Of a stretch of DNA of 64,000 bases, positions 16,423 to 24,101 are shown in pieces. Each line of letters opens with the position of its first letter. Within the stretch, counting starts at the first letter, position 1. The notes below the pieces were generated by a model, which was given only the letters and a program-made list of their open reading frames with translations, was not told the DNA's origin and made no database searches. A program made the position numbers and the translations under genes. This stretch comes from Arthrobacter_M sp030063245 (GTDB lineage Bacteria > Actinomycetota > Actinomycetes > Actinomycetales > Micrococcaceae): the NCBI RefSeq assembly GCF_051131705.1, contig NZ_CP180316.1, forward strand, positions 1,178,001-1,242,000, read 5' to 3'.

Positions 16423-17049
16423 ATGAGCGAGAACACATCCACTTCCGGCGCCCCACGCACGGCGCGGCTGGAACGGAGCACCAGCGAGTCGTCCGTACTG
16501 GTAGAGGTTGACCTGGACGGGACAGGGGTGTCCAGCATCGCTACCTCCGTCCCCTTTTACGATCACATGCTGACAGCGCTGTCGAAACATTCGCTGATCG
16601 ACCTGACCGTCAAGGCCAGCGGAGATACCCACATTGACGTGCACCATACCGTGGAAGACGTGGCCATCACCCTGGGTGAAGTCCTGCGCCAGGCCCTGGG
16701 CAACAAGGCCGGCATCCGGCGGTTTGGCGAAGCCACCGTTCCACTGGACGAGGCACTTGCCAACGCCGTCGTCGATGTTTCCGGCCGCCCCTACCTGGTT
16801 CACAGCGGCGAGCCGGCCGGACAGGAATATCACCTTATTGGCGGCCACTTCACCGGTTCGCTGACGCGCCATGTCTTTGAAGCCATGACATTCCACGCAC
16901 GGATATGCCTGCACATGACGGTCCTCGCCGGGCGGGATCCGCACCACATTGTGGAGGCACAGTTCAAAGCCTTCGCCCGCGCCCTGCGCAGTGCCATCGA
17001 ACCCGATCCGCGCGTCGTCGGCATTCCTTCCACCAAGGGCAGCCTGTGA
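16423..17049 (+). CDS. hisB: Imidazoleglycerol-phosphate dehydratase HisB
   Basis: A 208-aa monofunctional IGP dehydratase (the phosphatase half of enteric HisB is absent, as usual in actinobacteria). The two Mn-binding His-rich motifs are visible: DVHHTVEDVAITLGE (about 73-87) and DPHHIVEAQFKAFARALR (about 170-187). RTARLERSTSESSVLVEVDLDG is the family N-terminus. ATG at 16423 follows AAGGA at about 12 nt. The 186-bp spacer from hisC contains TAGAAT (16305-16310), which could be an internal promoter. The stop overlaps the hisH GTG by 4 bp. Confidence 0.97.
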   Translation: MSENTSTSGAPRTARLERSTSESSVLVEVDLDGTGVSSIATSVPFYDHMLTALSKHSLIDLTVKASGDTHIDVHHTVEDVAITLGEVLRQALGNKAGIRRFGEATVPLDEALANAVVDVSGRPYLVHSGEPAGQEYHLIGGHFTGSLTRHVFEAMTFHARICLHMTVLAGRDPHHIVEAQFKAFARALRSAIEPDPRVVGIPSTKGSL

Positions 17050-17762
17050 CGGCGGAGCAGCTTTCGCCGGACAGCGCCGCTGACGCCCCGTCGGCGGACG
17101 GCGGCGGTTCCGCGGCGGGTCCGACGGTGACGGTGCTGGACTATGGCTCGGGGAACGTACGTTCCGCCGTCCGGGCCCTTGAGCGCGCCGGCGCCGTGGT
17201 GACGCTCAGCGCCAAGGCCGACGACGTGCTCGGCGCCGACGGCCTGGTCGTCCCGGGTGTCGGGGCCTTCGCTACGGTGATGAAGGAGCTCAAGGGCGTC
17301 GACGGTCTGCGGATGATCGGCCGGAGAGTCGCCGGCGGCCGTCCGGTGCTGGCCATTTGCGTTGGACTGCAGATCCTCTTCGATGGCGGTGTCGAGCACG
17401 GCAACAGCGAACCGGGGATGGCCGAGTGGCCCGGCACGGTGGAACTGCTCCCGGCTCCGGTGGTGCCGCACATGGGCTGGAACACCGTTGACGTGCCGGA
17501 GGGGTCGAAGCTTTTCGAGGGCGTCGAGCATGACCGTTTTTATTTTGTGCATTCCTACGGTGTGCAGACATGGGACTTTGATGTGGCCCACGCGCGCATC
17601 AAACCTCCCCTGGTCACCTGGTCTGAGCACGGAGCCCGCTTTATTGCCGCGGTGGAGAACGGGCCGCTGTGCGCCACCCAGTTCCATCCGGAAAAATCCG
17701 GGGACGCCGGGGCACGGCTGCTGCGTAACTGGGTCCACTCGCTGCGGAAGGCGGCGGCCTGA
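17046..17762 (+). CDS. hisH: Imidazole glycerol phosphate synthase glutaminase subunit HisH
   Basis: A 238-aa class I glutamine amidotransferase that supplies ammonia to HisF. TVLDYGSGNVRSAVRALERAGA starts the core at about residue 30. The oxyanion region is VPGVGAF, the nucleophile Cys lies in LAICVGLQIL (about 105), and the His/Glu of the triad in FHPEKSGDAG (about 217). The first ~28 residues are a Gly/Ser/Ala-rich extension. GTG at 17046 overlaps the hisB stop (GTGA), implying translational coupling. hisF itself is not in this window. Confidence 0.96.
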   Translation: MTAEQLSPDSAADAPSADGGGSAAGPTVTVLDYGSGNVRSAVRALERAGAVVTLSAKADDVLGADGLVVPGVGAFATVMKELKGVDGLRMIGRRVAGGRPVLAICVGLQILFDGGVEHGNSEPGMAEWPGTVELLPAPVVPHMGWNTVDVPEGSKLFEGVEHDRFYFVHSYGVQTWDFDVAHARIKPPLVTWSEHGARFIAAVENGPLCATQFHPEKSGDAGARLLRNWVHSLRKAAA

Positions 17763-17924
17763 ATGTGGTCGGTTGTCCTGATGGGCCTCGCCGGGCTGCT
17801 GGTCGGCGGTGCTATTGCCTATTACCAGCAGAAGAAGCCGCGCTGGATCCCGTTTTCCTTTGCCCTGCTGGCCGTCATGTCGCTGCTGGCCGCTTACCTG
17901 CTGACGCTGCCGGCCTCCAAATAA
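17763..17924 (+). CDS. Small two-helix membrane protein in the his operon
   Basis: A 53-aa ORF beginning at an ATG directly abutting the hisH stop. Two hydrophobic helices (VVLMGLAGLLVGGAIAYY, residues 4-21, and IPFSFALLAVMSLLAAYLLTL, 29-49) flank a basic loop QQKKPRW, giving a hairpin with both ends outside. Codon third positions are G/C-rich like the neighbours, which supports real coding. It would be translated by coupling from hisH. I do not know a function; small membrane ORFs between hisH and priA occur in related genomes as far as I recall. Confidence 0.72.
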   Translation: MWSVVLMGLAGLLVGGAIAYYQQKKPRWIPFSFALLAVMSLLAAYLLTLPASK

Positions 17925-17998
17925 TTCCATCCGGCGGTCCGCTGAACGCGCGGGCCGCTGCCCTGCTTATTCCACGCACCTAGACCGATGAGGACCCG

Positions 17999-18742
17999 AT
18001 GACCAGCGCTGAGACAACCCTTCTGGAACTGCTTCCCGCCGTAGATGTCGCCGACGGCCAGGCCGTGCGCCTGGTGCAGGGTGAGGCCGGCAGCGAAACG
18101 AGTTACGGATCCCCTCTCGATGCCGCGCTGGCTTGGCAGAATGACGGTGCCGAGTGGGTGCATCTGGTGGATCTGGACGCCGCGTTCGGTCGGGGCTCCA
18201 ATCTTGAACTGCTGCGCGAGGTAGTGCAGGCCCTGAACGTCAAGGTGGAGCTTTCCGGCGGTATCCGCGACGATGCGTCCTTGGAGGGCGCCCTCGAGCT
18301 GGGTGCGGCCCGGGTGAATCTGGGCACCGCAGCGCTGGAGGACCCGTTGTGGACGGCCCGGGCCATTGAACGTTTCGGTGACAAGATCGCCGTCGGCCTT
18401 GACGTTCGTGGCACCACGCTCGCAGCTCGCGGCTGGACGAAGGAGGGCGGGGACCTTTGGGAGGTGCTGGCCCGCCTGGAGGATGCAGGATGTGCCCGGT
18501 ATGTCGTCACCGATGTGACTAAGGACGGAACTCTGCGGGGTCCGAACGTAGAGCTGCTCCGCGAGGTTCTTTCGCGCACTGGAAAGCCGGTGGTGGCATC
18601 CGGCGGCATTTCCAGTCTGGCGGATCTGCAGGAACTGCGCACGCTGGTTCCGCTGGGGCTCGAGGGGGCAATCGTGGGCAAGGCGCTGTACGCCGGAGCC
18701 TTTACGCTTCCCCAGGCCCTGGATATCGCCGGCCGGCGCTAG
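17999..18742 (+). CDS. priA: Phosphoribosyl isomerase PriA (HisA, probably also TrpF)
   Basis: A 247-aa TIM barrel. In actinobacteria PriA isomerises both ProFAR (histidine pathway) and phosphoribosyl anthranilate (tryptophan pathway). Catalytic Asp residues appear in LLPAVDVADGQAVRL (general base) and VTDVTKDGTLRGPN (general acid). Phosphate-binding loops are SGGIRDD and VASGGISSL. The dual activity is inferred from lineage; absence of a trpF elsewhere cannot be checked here. Start ATG 17999, 74 bp after the small membrane gene. Confidence 0.95.
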   Translation: MTSAETTLLELLPAVDVADGQAVRLVQGEAGSETSYGSPLDAALAWQNDGAEWVHLVDLDAAFGRGSNLELLREVVQALNVKVELSGGIRDDASLEGALELGAARVNLGTAALEDPLWTARAIERFGDKIAVGLDVRGTTLAARGWTKEGGDLWEVLARLEDAGCARYVVTDVTKDGTLRGPNVELLREVLSRTGKPVVASGGISSLADLQELRTLVPLGLEGAIVGKALYAGAFTLPQALDIAGRR

Positions 18743-18747
18743 CCGCA

Positions 18748-19635
18748 ATGTCTGAGCCGGTGCAGCGCTCGCTTCCGGGGCACATTGCCGCGGCGTTGGC
18801 GGCAGCCGGCGGTGCCGCCGATTCGGCCGACCAGCCGTGGCAGGGGCGGACGCTGGGTGCGGAGCGGAAGTATCACAATTTTGAGGACGACGACGGCGCC
18901 ACCGACGCGGGCTACGCGGCGGCACTGGCTGCGCTGAGCGCCAGGACGGGGGATGAAGCCGCGGTCGTCCACAGCCTGGCTTCGGCCCGGGTCTTCGTGC
19001 CCATCCTGGCTCAGGTGGCACGGGCGCACGTTGTGTCGAATGGCTTGGCCTCGGACAAGGAGTCCGATATGGCACTGGTGACACTGACGGCGCCGGACGG
19101 GCGTCGGGCGCTGCCGGTGTTCACCTCCACCGAGAATTTGACCCGCTGGAACCCTCAGGCGCGGCCCGTCGCCGTGTATGCCCCGCGGGCGGCGCTCTCC
19201 GCCGTGGCCGAAGAAGCGCAGCTGATGGTGGTGGATCCGGCGGCGCCGCAGACGTTCGTGCTGCGGCGCCCTGCAGTGTGGGCGCTGGCCCGTCAGCAGC
19301 GCTGGCTGCCCAGCTACGCCGACCCGCAGATAGCCAGCGCACTGGCCGGATCCATGGCAGCGCTGGGGCATCCGGCCCTTTTGGGAATCCGGGCGGAACC
19401 CGGCGCTGGGATCGTTTCCGCCGACCATGAGGGGAACACCTCTCCCGGTGGTGGCGCGGGGCCGGAATTACGGGTTCAATTGACTCTGGCACCCGGCCTT
19501 GATCAGGATGCGCTGAACGCCCTGATCGGGGAACTGGAGCTGTTATGGTCGCGAAATGAATACTTCGCGGAGTCTGTTGATTCGGTGGAGGTCCGCCTGC
19601 AGGCCGCCGCGTCAACGGACAGACCGGCGCGTTGA
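18748..19635 (+). CDS. SseB-family protein
   Basis: A 295-aa protein with an SseB N-terminal-like domain (about 70-190: VVHSLASARVFVPILAQVA, MALVTLTAPDGRRALPVFTSTENLTRW) and a shorter C-terminal region. SseB relatives are soluble proteins of unclear function, in some bacteria linked to serine-related metabolism or secretion. The gene follows priA by 5 bp, a common actinobacterial arrangement, and likely shares its transcript. The stop codon lies inside the first unit of the 16-bp tandem array. Confidence 0.82.
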   Translation: MSEPVQRSLPGHIAAALAAAGGAADSADQPWQGRTLGAERKYHNFEDDDGATDAGYAAALAALSARTGDEAAVVHSLASARVFVPILAQVARAHVVSNGLASDKESDMALVTLTAPDGRRALPVFTSTENLTRWNPQARPVAVYAPRAALSAVAEEAQLMVVDPAAPQTFVLRRPAVWALARQQRWLPSYADPQIASALAGSMAALGHPALLGIRAEPGAGIVSADHEGNTSPGGGAGPELRVQLTLAPGLDQDALNALIGELELLWSRNEYFAESVDSVEVRLQAAASTDRPAR

Positions 19636-19790
19636 AGCGGCACGGTGTTGAAGCGGCACGGTGTTGAAGCGGCACGGTGTTGAAGCGGCACGGTGTTGAA
19701 GCGGCACGGTGTTGAAGCGGCACGGTGTTGAAGCGGCACGGTGTTGAAGCGGCACGGTGTTGAAGCGGCACGGTGTTGAAGCGGCACGGT
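19631..19790 (+). repeat. 16-bp tandem repeat, ten perfect copies
   Basis: GTTGAAGCGGCACGGT is repeated ten times without mismatch (160 bp). The first copy contains the stop codon of the SseB-like gene (TGA at 19633); the last ends 47 bp before the MFS start. Since 16 is not a multiple of three, all three frames cycle through the unit. The perfect identity indicates recent expansion. Confidence 0.98.
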
Positions 19791-19837
19791 GCTGATCCGG
19801 CGCTCAACGTGCAGGAACGACGAGAAGGAACACGTCA

Positions 19838-21127
19838 GTGAACTTTGCCGGCTACCGGGAACTGCTTTCCATAGCGCCTGTACGCCGGCTCCTGCTGGTC
19901 GCCATGCTAGCGCGTATTCCGCACGCCGCCGCGGGGGTGCTGGTGACACTGCACGTGGTGGAAACTTTGAACCTCGGCTATGGCGCCGCCGGCGGCGTGG
20001 CCGCGGCGGTCACTATCGGCATCGCGCTGGGCGCTCCCTGGCGCGGACGGCGCGTGGATCTGGTGGGTCTGCGCCGGGCGTTGGTTCCCTCCGTCATCTC
20101 GGAAGTCGTGGTGTGGTCGGTGGCGCCCTTCCTCGGCTATGAATTGCTGTTGGTGGCCGCCGTCATCGGTGGCCTGTTTTCGGTGCCGATCTTCTCCGTG
20201 GTCCGACAAGCGCTGGGTGTCATGGTGGCGCCGGCGCAGCGGCGCACGGCCTATGCGCTGGATTCGGTCGGGGCGGAACTGACATTTATGGTGGGCCCGG
20301 CACTCGGTGTTCTGCTCTCGACCACCCTGCATTCGGTGGCCGGCCTGATCCTTATCGGCGCGGCCTCTGCAGTGGCGGGTCTGTTCCTGATGTGGTTCAA
20401 TCCACCCACCCGTACCGGGCAGCGCGGCAGCTATCAGCAGGATGTCAATGACGAATTGGCCTCGATGGAAGAGTTGTCTCCGGCCGAGGCCGCCGGCAGC
20501 CAGTCCTTCGCCGGCGCCAACGTGCTGGGCAGGCTCTGGGGACGCACCAAGGGGAGCCTGGTCTGGCTGAACGTCGCCGTGATCGCGGTCCTCGGCGCCT
20601 CCCTGGGCGCGGGACTGGTGCTCTCCGGAACGGATGTGGGGATCGTGGCGGTACTGCGCAATTCGGATCAGATCGGATCCATGGGCATCGTGTTGGTGTT
20701 CTGGTGCGCGGCTTCGGTGGTCGGCGGTCTGATCTACGGCGCGCTGAGCCGGCCGGTCAACCCGCTCTGGATGCTGGCGGCCATGGCTTTGCTGACAATC
20801 CCGATGGGCTTCGCCACCGATGCCTGGAGCCTGGCGCTGCTGTCCATTGCCCCCGGACTGCTGTGCGCGCCGGTGCTCACCTCCAGCGCGGAGCGGATCG
20901 CAGAACTTGTGGCGGAACAGCGCCGCGGCGAGGCCATGGGCTGGTACGGTTCATCGCTGACACTGGGAAGCGCAATCGGCGCCCCGTTCGGCGGTATGAT
21001 GATCGACATCGTTGGCCCCTGGGGAGGGTTCACTACGGTGGGCATCCTGGCCGCGGCACTGGCCCTGGCAGGGCTAGTGGCCCAGGCGTTCAGACGACGC
21101 TCCCTCAGCAGGCCGGCCCTCACATAG
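19838..21127 (+). CDS. MFS transporter
   Basis: A 429-aa major facilitator protein with about 12 hydrophobic segments in two halves separated by a hydrophilic loop near residues 185-225 (QQDVNDELASMEELSPAEAAG). GAPWRGRRVDLVGLRRAL between helices 2 and 3 resembles the MFS loop motif. Substrate unknown; homologues downstream of his genes are generally annotated as drug or sugar efflux-type. GTG 19838 with GAAGGA 9 nt upstream. Convergent with the DUF1844 gene. Confidence 0.85.
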   Translation: MNFAGYRELLSIAPVRRLLLVAMLARIPHAAAGVLVTLHVVETLNLGYGAAGGVAAAVTIGIALGAPWRGRRVDLVGLRRALVPSVISEVVVWSVAPFLGYELLLVAAVIGGLFSVPIFSVVRQALGVMVAPAQRRTAYALDSVGAELTFMVGPALGVLLSTTLHSVAGLILIGAASAVAGLFLMWFNPPTRTGQRGSYQQDVNDELASMEELSPAEAAGSQSFAGANVLGRLWGRTKGSLVWLNVAVIAVLGASLGAGLVLSGTDVGIVAVLRNSDQIGSMGIVLVFWCAASVVGGLIYGALSRPVNPLWMLAAMALLTIPMGFATDAWSLALLSIAPGLLCAPVLTSSAERIAELVAEQRRGEAMGWYGSSLTLGSAIGAPFGGMMIDIVGPWGGFTTVGILAAALALAGLVAQAFRRRSLSRPALT

Positions 21128-21160
21128 CGGCACCATTGTTGATCACTTGCCCCCGCGGCA

Positions 21161-21184
21161 TCTCCCACGAGGTGAGTTGGGAGA
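21161..21184. terminator. Stem-loop between convergent MFS and DUF1844 genes
   Basis: TCTCCCA (21161-21167) pairs with TGGGAGA (21178-21184) around a 10-nt loop, in the 112-bp convergent spacer. A second stem, GACAC/GTGTC at 21222-21241, overlaps the DUF1844 stop. No T-run follows either. Confidence 0.35.
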
Positions 21185-21239
21185 CCGGCCGATCCCAACG
21201 GAGTCTTCAGGGGCAGATCTCGACACTCACCGCGGGGTG

Positions 21240-21674
21240 TCAGTTGACCGCGCCGGTGAACTTCTCGCCGGGACCCTTGCCCGGTGCGTCGGGAAACTCG
21301 GATGCCTCGCGGAAGGCCAGCTGCAGGGAGCGCAGCCCGTCACGCAATGGACCAGCGTGCTGGCTGCCGATCTCCGGGGCGGCGGCGGTAATGAAGCCGG
21401 CCAGAGCGGTAATGAGCTTGCGGGCCTCATCCAGGTCCTTGAGATCGTCGGCGTCGGCACCATCCGCCAGCCCGCATTTCACCGCGGCCGCGCTCATCAG
21501 GTGCACTGCCGCCGTCGTAATCACCTCAACGGCAGGAACTTCGGCAATATCGCGCAACTGCGTGCCGGCACCTTCCCCTTCGGGCGCCTGCCGGGCTGCC
21601 CCGGCCGCTTCCGGTGCCTGGCCAAAACTGTGGCGGGTCTGCTCTACGGGTGAATTGTTCTCTGGCGTACTCAT
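21240..21674 (-). CDS. DUF1844 protein
   Basis: A 144-aa soluble protein. The DUF1844 core is at about residues 40-110 (DIAEVPAVEVITTAAVHLMSAAAVKCGL, then a helix LDEARKLITALAGFITAAAPEIG). The N- and C-terminal thirds are low-complexity. Function unknown; the family is conserved next to infC in actinobacteria. I chose the ATG at 21674 (MSTPENN) since the upstream extension in this frame is not conserved. Divergent from the infC leader. Confidence 0.82.
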   Translation of the reverse strand: MSTPENNSPVEQTRHSFGQAPEAAGAARQAPEGEGAGTQLRDIAEVPAVEVITTAAVHLMSAAAVKCGLADGADADDLKDLDEARKLITALAGFITAAAPEIGSQHAGPLRDGLRSLQLAFREASEFPDAPGKGPGEKFTGAVN

Positions 21675-22029
21675 GCTGGTAAGCTTGTCACAGACCGACT
21701 GAATGTCGCTATTTTCTTGGCGTCCAGACCGGATGCACCGATGGTTGTTCCGCAGCCCCCCGGTGCAGGTCCGGACAGGGAACGTGCATTCAGCCAGCAA
21801 GCGGAGTTCTTTCCCACCCGTCGACCCGGTACAGGTTTCCCCAGCGTTTGGGCAACCCCGGAGTTACCGGGTACAGGTCGGCCAGGCGCTCCTGACAAGG
21901 GGCTGACGGTGGATATCCCTTCGGGGGATCTGCGGCCGCCGACCATGAGGCCTCTGATTGCGCCAGCAGTCGGGGGCCTTCTCCTATTTCTGGTGTTCGC
22001 ACGATTTTCGAAAACAACAGGAGTGACAC
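21675..22029 (+). other. Leader region of the infC-rpmI-rplT operon
   Basis: A 355-bp stretch between DUF1844 and infC with several possible RNA structures. A direct repeat CCGG(G)TACAGGT occurs at 21826-21836 and 21867-21878. A TTCG-type hairpin ATCCC/GGGAT is at 21915-21929. A larger stem AGGCC/GGCCT spans 21948-21979 and is followed by CTCCTATTTCTGG. TTTTCGAAAA at 22005-22014 lies just before the infC RBS. Leaders of infC operons are often autoregulated; here that is inference. An open frame at 21717-22034 shows no similarity I recognise. Confidence 0.5.
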
Positions 22030-22032
22030 ATT
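22018..22032 (+). promoter_or_regulatory. infC ribosome-binding site and ATT start codon
   Basis: CAGGAG (22018-22023) is spaced 6 nt from ATT (22030-22032). The reading frame from this ATT encodes ISEPRINDRIRVPEVRLVGP, the conserved IF3 N-terminus, whereas the first conventional start (GTG 22072) would remove 14 conserved residues. The AUU start is the classic feature through which IF3 limits its own synthesis. Confidence 0.85.
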
Positions 22033-23259
22033 AGCGAGCCACGAATCAACGATCGAATCCGCGTCCCCGAGGTGCGGTTGGTAGGACCGGCAGGTGAACA
22101 GGTCGGCATCGTTCGCATTGAAGACGCGCTGCGCCTTGCGGCTGAGTCGGACCTGGATCTTGTTGAGGTAGCACCGGCGGCGAAGCCTCCGGTGTGCAAA
22201 CTGATGGACTTCGGCAAGTACAAATACGAGGCCGCCGTCAAGGCCCGTGAAGCGCGGAAAAACCAGACCAATACTGTTCTGAAGGAAATCCGTTTCCGCC
22301 TCAAGATCGATAAGCATGACTACGAAACCAAAACCGGGCACGCACTGCGGTTCCTGGGAGCCGGCGACAAGGTCAAGGCCATGATCCAGTTCCGCGGCCG
22401 CGAGCAGCAGCGCCCGGAGATGGGTATCCGCTTGCTCCAGCGTTTCGCTGAAGACGTCGGCGAGGTCGGCGCGATTGAATCCAGCCCCCGCATTGACGGC
22501 CGCAACATGGTGATGGTGATCGGCCCGTTGAAGAACAAGGCCGAGGCCAAGGCCGAGGCACGCCGTGCCGCGCAGCGTGCCGATTCGAAGGCGCACAACG
22601 AGGCGGTTGCTTCCGGCCAGGAACGTGTTGATGTGGACCGGGACAGCCATGTACCGATGACGCAGAGCCTTGCGGATCTGCTGCCCGATGGACTGCACCT
22701 GAACGAAGACCGGACTCCGGCCGTGCCGGCAGAAGGGCCGGGTGTGGCGACTGGGGCCGCAGCAACAGCGGACACCGCCCCGCAGGAAGTCCCGGCGCCG
22801 GTGGCGGCCTCGGCCGCCGAGGAAAAGCCGGTAACACCGCCCGCGTCGGCTGTGCAGCCGGCAACGGCGTCCGCGGCTCCGGCTGCAGCACCAGCGACGA
22901 GGCCCGCAGCGGCTTCCCGACTGGCGTCGGCACGGCCCACAACGTCGGCACGGCCCACAACGTCGGGAGGGACCACAGCGGCGGCACGGCCGACGACGGT
23001 GGCCGCCAAGCCGACGGTGGCCGCCAAGCCGACGGTGGCCGCCCAGCCGGCGGAAGCCGCCAAGCCGGTGTCGGCGAAGCCGGTCCCGGCGCCCAAGCCG
23101 GTTCCGATGCCGAAGCCGGTCGCGAAGCCCGCGCCGATCAAACCTGCCGCGAAGCCTGCATCGCGCCCGGCAACCGGTATCAAGCCCGCCGCCCGGACCG
23201 GTTCCGCCGCGTTCACGGCCGGTAAGGAAAGTAAGGAAACATCAGACTCAGCCGAGTAG
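22030..23259 (+). CDS. infC: Translation initiation factor IF-3 with long Ala/Pro/Lys-rich C-terminal tail
   Basis: IF3 binds 30S subunits, prevents premature 50S joining and checks the start codon. N-domain: EPRINDRIRVPEVRLVGPAG to VCKLMDFGKYKYE (residues 3-65). C-domain: ARKNQTNTVLKEIRFRLKID to GRNMVMVIGP (about 75-165). IF3 normally ends near 180-200 aa; this one continues ~220 residues as a disordered Ala/Pro/Lys/Thr-rich tail with 18-bp repeats. Initiation at ATT 22030 (409 aa) is supported by an RBS and by conservation. Heads infC-rpmI-rplT. Confidence 0.95.
   Translation: MSEPRINDRIRVPEVRLVGPAGEQVGIVRIEDALRLAAESDLDLVEVAPAAKPPVCKLMDFGKYKYEAAVKAREARKNQTNTVLKEIRFRLKIDKHDYETKTGHALRFLGAGDKVKAMIQFRGREQQRPEMGIRLLQRFAEDVGEVGAIESSPRIDGRNMVMVIGPLKNKAEAKAEARRAAQRADSKAHNEAVASGQERVDVDRDSHVPMTQSLADLLPDGLHLNEDRTPAVPAEGPGVATGAAATADTAPQEVPAPVAASAAEEKPVTPPASAVQPATASAAPAAAPATRPAAASRLASARPTTSARPTTSGGTTAAARPTTVAAKPTVAAKPTVAAQPAEAAKPVSAKPVPAPKPVPMPKPVAKPAPIKPAAKPASRPATGIKPAARTGSAAFTAGKESKETSDSAE
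22927..23049 (+). repeat. In-frame 18-bp repeats in the infC tail
   Basis: Two copies of TCGGCACGGCCCACAACG (22927-22962) and three of ACGGTGGCCGCCAAGCCG (22996-23049, last copy with variants) encode repeating SARPTT and TVAAKP hexapeptides in the disordered C-terminal extension of IF3. Confidence 0.9.
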
Positions 23260-23365
23260 GGCAGCTGCCCCGTCCGGCCGTGAATTACCCCCCCCAGTGA
23301 CCTGACCGGTTGCTGCAAAGAGAACCACAGGCAGCGCCGGTGGATACGTAAGGAGATCGGTTTCC

Positions 23366-23560
23366 ATGCCGAAAATGAAGACCCATAGCGGGGCCAAAAA
23401 GCGTTTCAAGCTCACCGGAAGCGGTAAGCTCAAGCGCCAGCAGGCCAATCGCCGTCACTACCTGGAGCACAAGCCGTCATCGCTCAAGCGCCGCCTGGCC
23501 GGCGACCGGATTGTTGCCCCGGCAGATGCCCGCAACATCCGCAAGATGCTGGGTATCTGA
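23366..23560 (+). CDS. rpmI: 50S ribosomal protein L35
   Basis: A 64-aa L35 of normal length: MPKMKTHSGAKKRFKLTGSG start, HYLEHKPSSLKRRL centre and DARNIRKMLGI end. Structural protein of the large subunit. Second gene of the infC operon; the 106-bp spacer after infC contains AAGGAGA upstream of the ATG. Confidence 0.99.
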   Translation: MPKMKTHSGAKKRFKLTGSGKLKRQQANRRHYLEHKPSSLKRRLAGDRIVAPADARNIRKMLGI

Positions 23561-23661
23561 CCCATAGTCAATCGGCTGCCTGTCCACACGGGACGGCGGT
23601 ATCGCAATAAGCCTTCTCAGGCACGTTTGGCTTGGGATGAAGAACTTTAAGGAGTACGCAC

Positions 23662-24045
23662 GTGGCACGTGTGAAGCGGGCGGTCAACGCCCATAAGAAG
23701 CGTCGGGTTATTCTTGAGCGCGCCAAAGGTTACCGCGGACAGCGTTCACGCCTGTACCGCAAGGCCAAAGAGCAGCTGCTGCACTCATTTGTGTACAGCT
23801 ACGGTGACCGCCGCAAGCGCAAGGGTGACTTCCGTCGGCTCTGGATCCAGCGCATCAACGCTGCATCCCGCGCCAACGGCCTCACCTACAACCGCCTGAT
23901 CCAAGGACTGAAGGCCGCCGAGATCGAGGTTGACCGCCGCATGCTGGCCGACCTGGCCGTCAACGACGCCGCGGCGTTCGCGGGCCTGGTCCAGCTGGCC
24001 AAGGCGGCGCTCCCGGCCGACACCTCAGCACCGGCTGCCCGGTAG
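23662..24045 (+). CDS. rplT: 50S ribosomal protein L20
   Basis: A 127-aa L20 with the conserved basic N-terminus MARVKRAVNAHKKRRVILER, KGYRGQRSRLYRKAKEQ and RLWIQRINAASRANGLTYN. Needed for early 50S assembly. GTG start at 23662 with AAGGAG upstream. L20 represses its own operon in several bacteria; the leader at 21675-22029 would be the place to look. The C-terminal ~10 residues are a short Ala/Pro extension. Confidence 0.99.
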   Translation: MARVKRAVNAHKKRRVILERAKGYRGQRSRLYRKAKEQLLHSFVYSYGDRRKRKGDFRRLWIQRINAASRANGLTYNRLIQGLKAAEIEVDRRMLADLAVNDAAAFAGLVQLAKAALPADTSAPAAR

Positions 24046-24089
24046 CAGCAAGAGAACGTCAGGACTTTTTAGGCCTCAAGGAAGACTGC

Positions 24090-24095
24090 TACAGT
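24090..24095 (+). promoter_or_regulatory. -10 element of leaderless trmH-type promoter
   Basis: TACAGT ends 6 nt before the ATG at 24102, with no RBS, suggesting that the methyltransferase gene has its own leaderless transcript separate from rplT. Confidence 0.5.
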
Positions 24096-24101
24096 CCTAG
24101 A

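Noticed and set aside
16905..17045. Upstream extension of the hisH frame
   Set aside because: Lies entirely inside hisB; GTG 17046 with stop-start overlap is the normal coupled arrangement.
19121..19949. Minus-strand ORFs rich in repeated CRFNTVPLQHRA
   Set aside because: Antisense to the SseB-like gene and the 16-bp array; an artefact of the repeat.
21717..22034. 105-codon ORF in the infC leader
   Set aside because: No similarity, no RBS, and it runs over structured leader sequence and the infC RBS.
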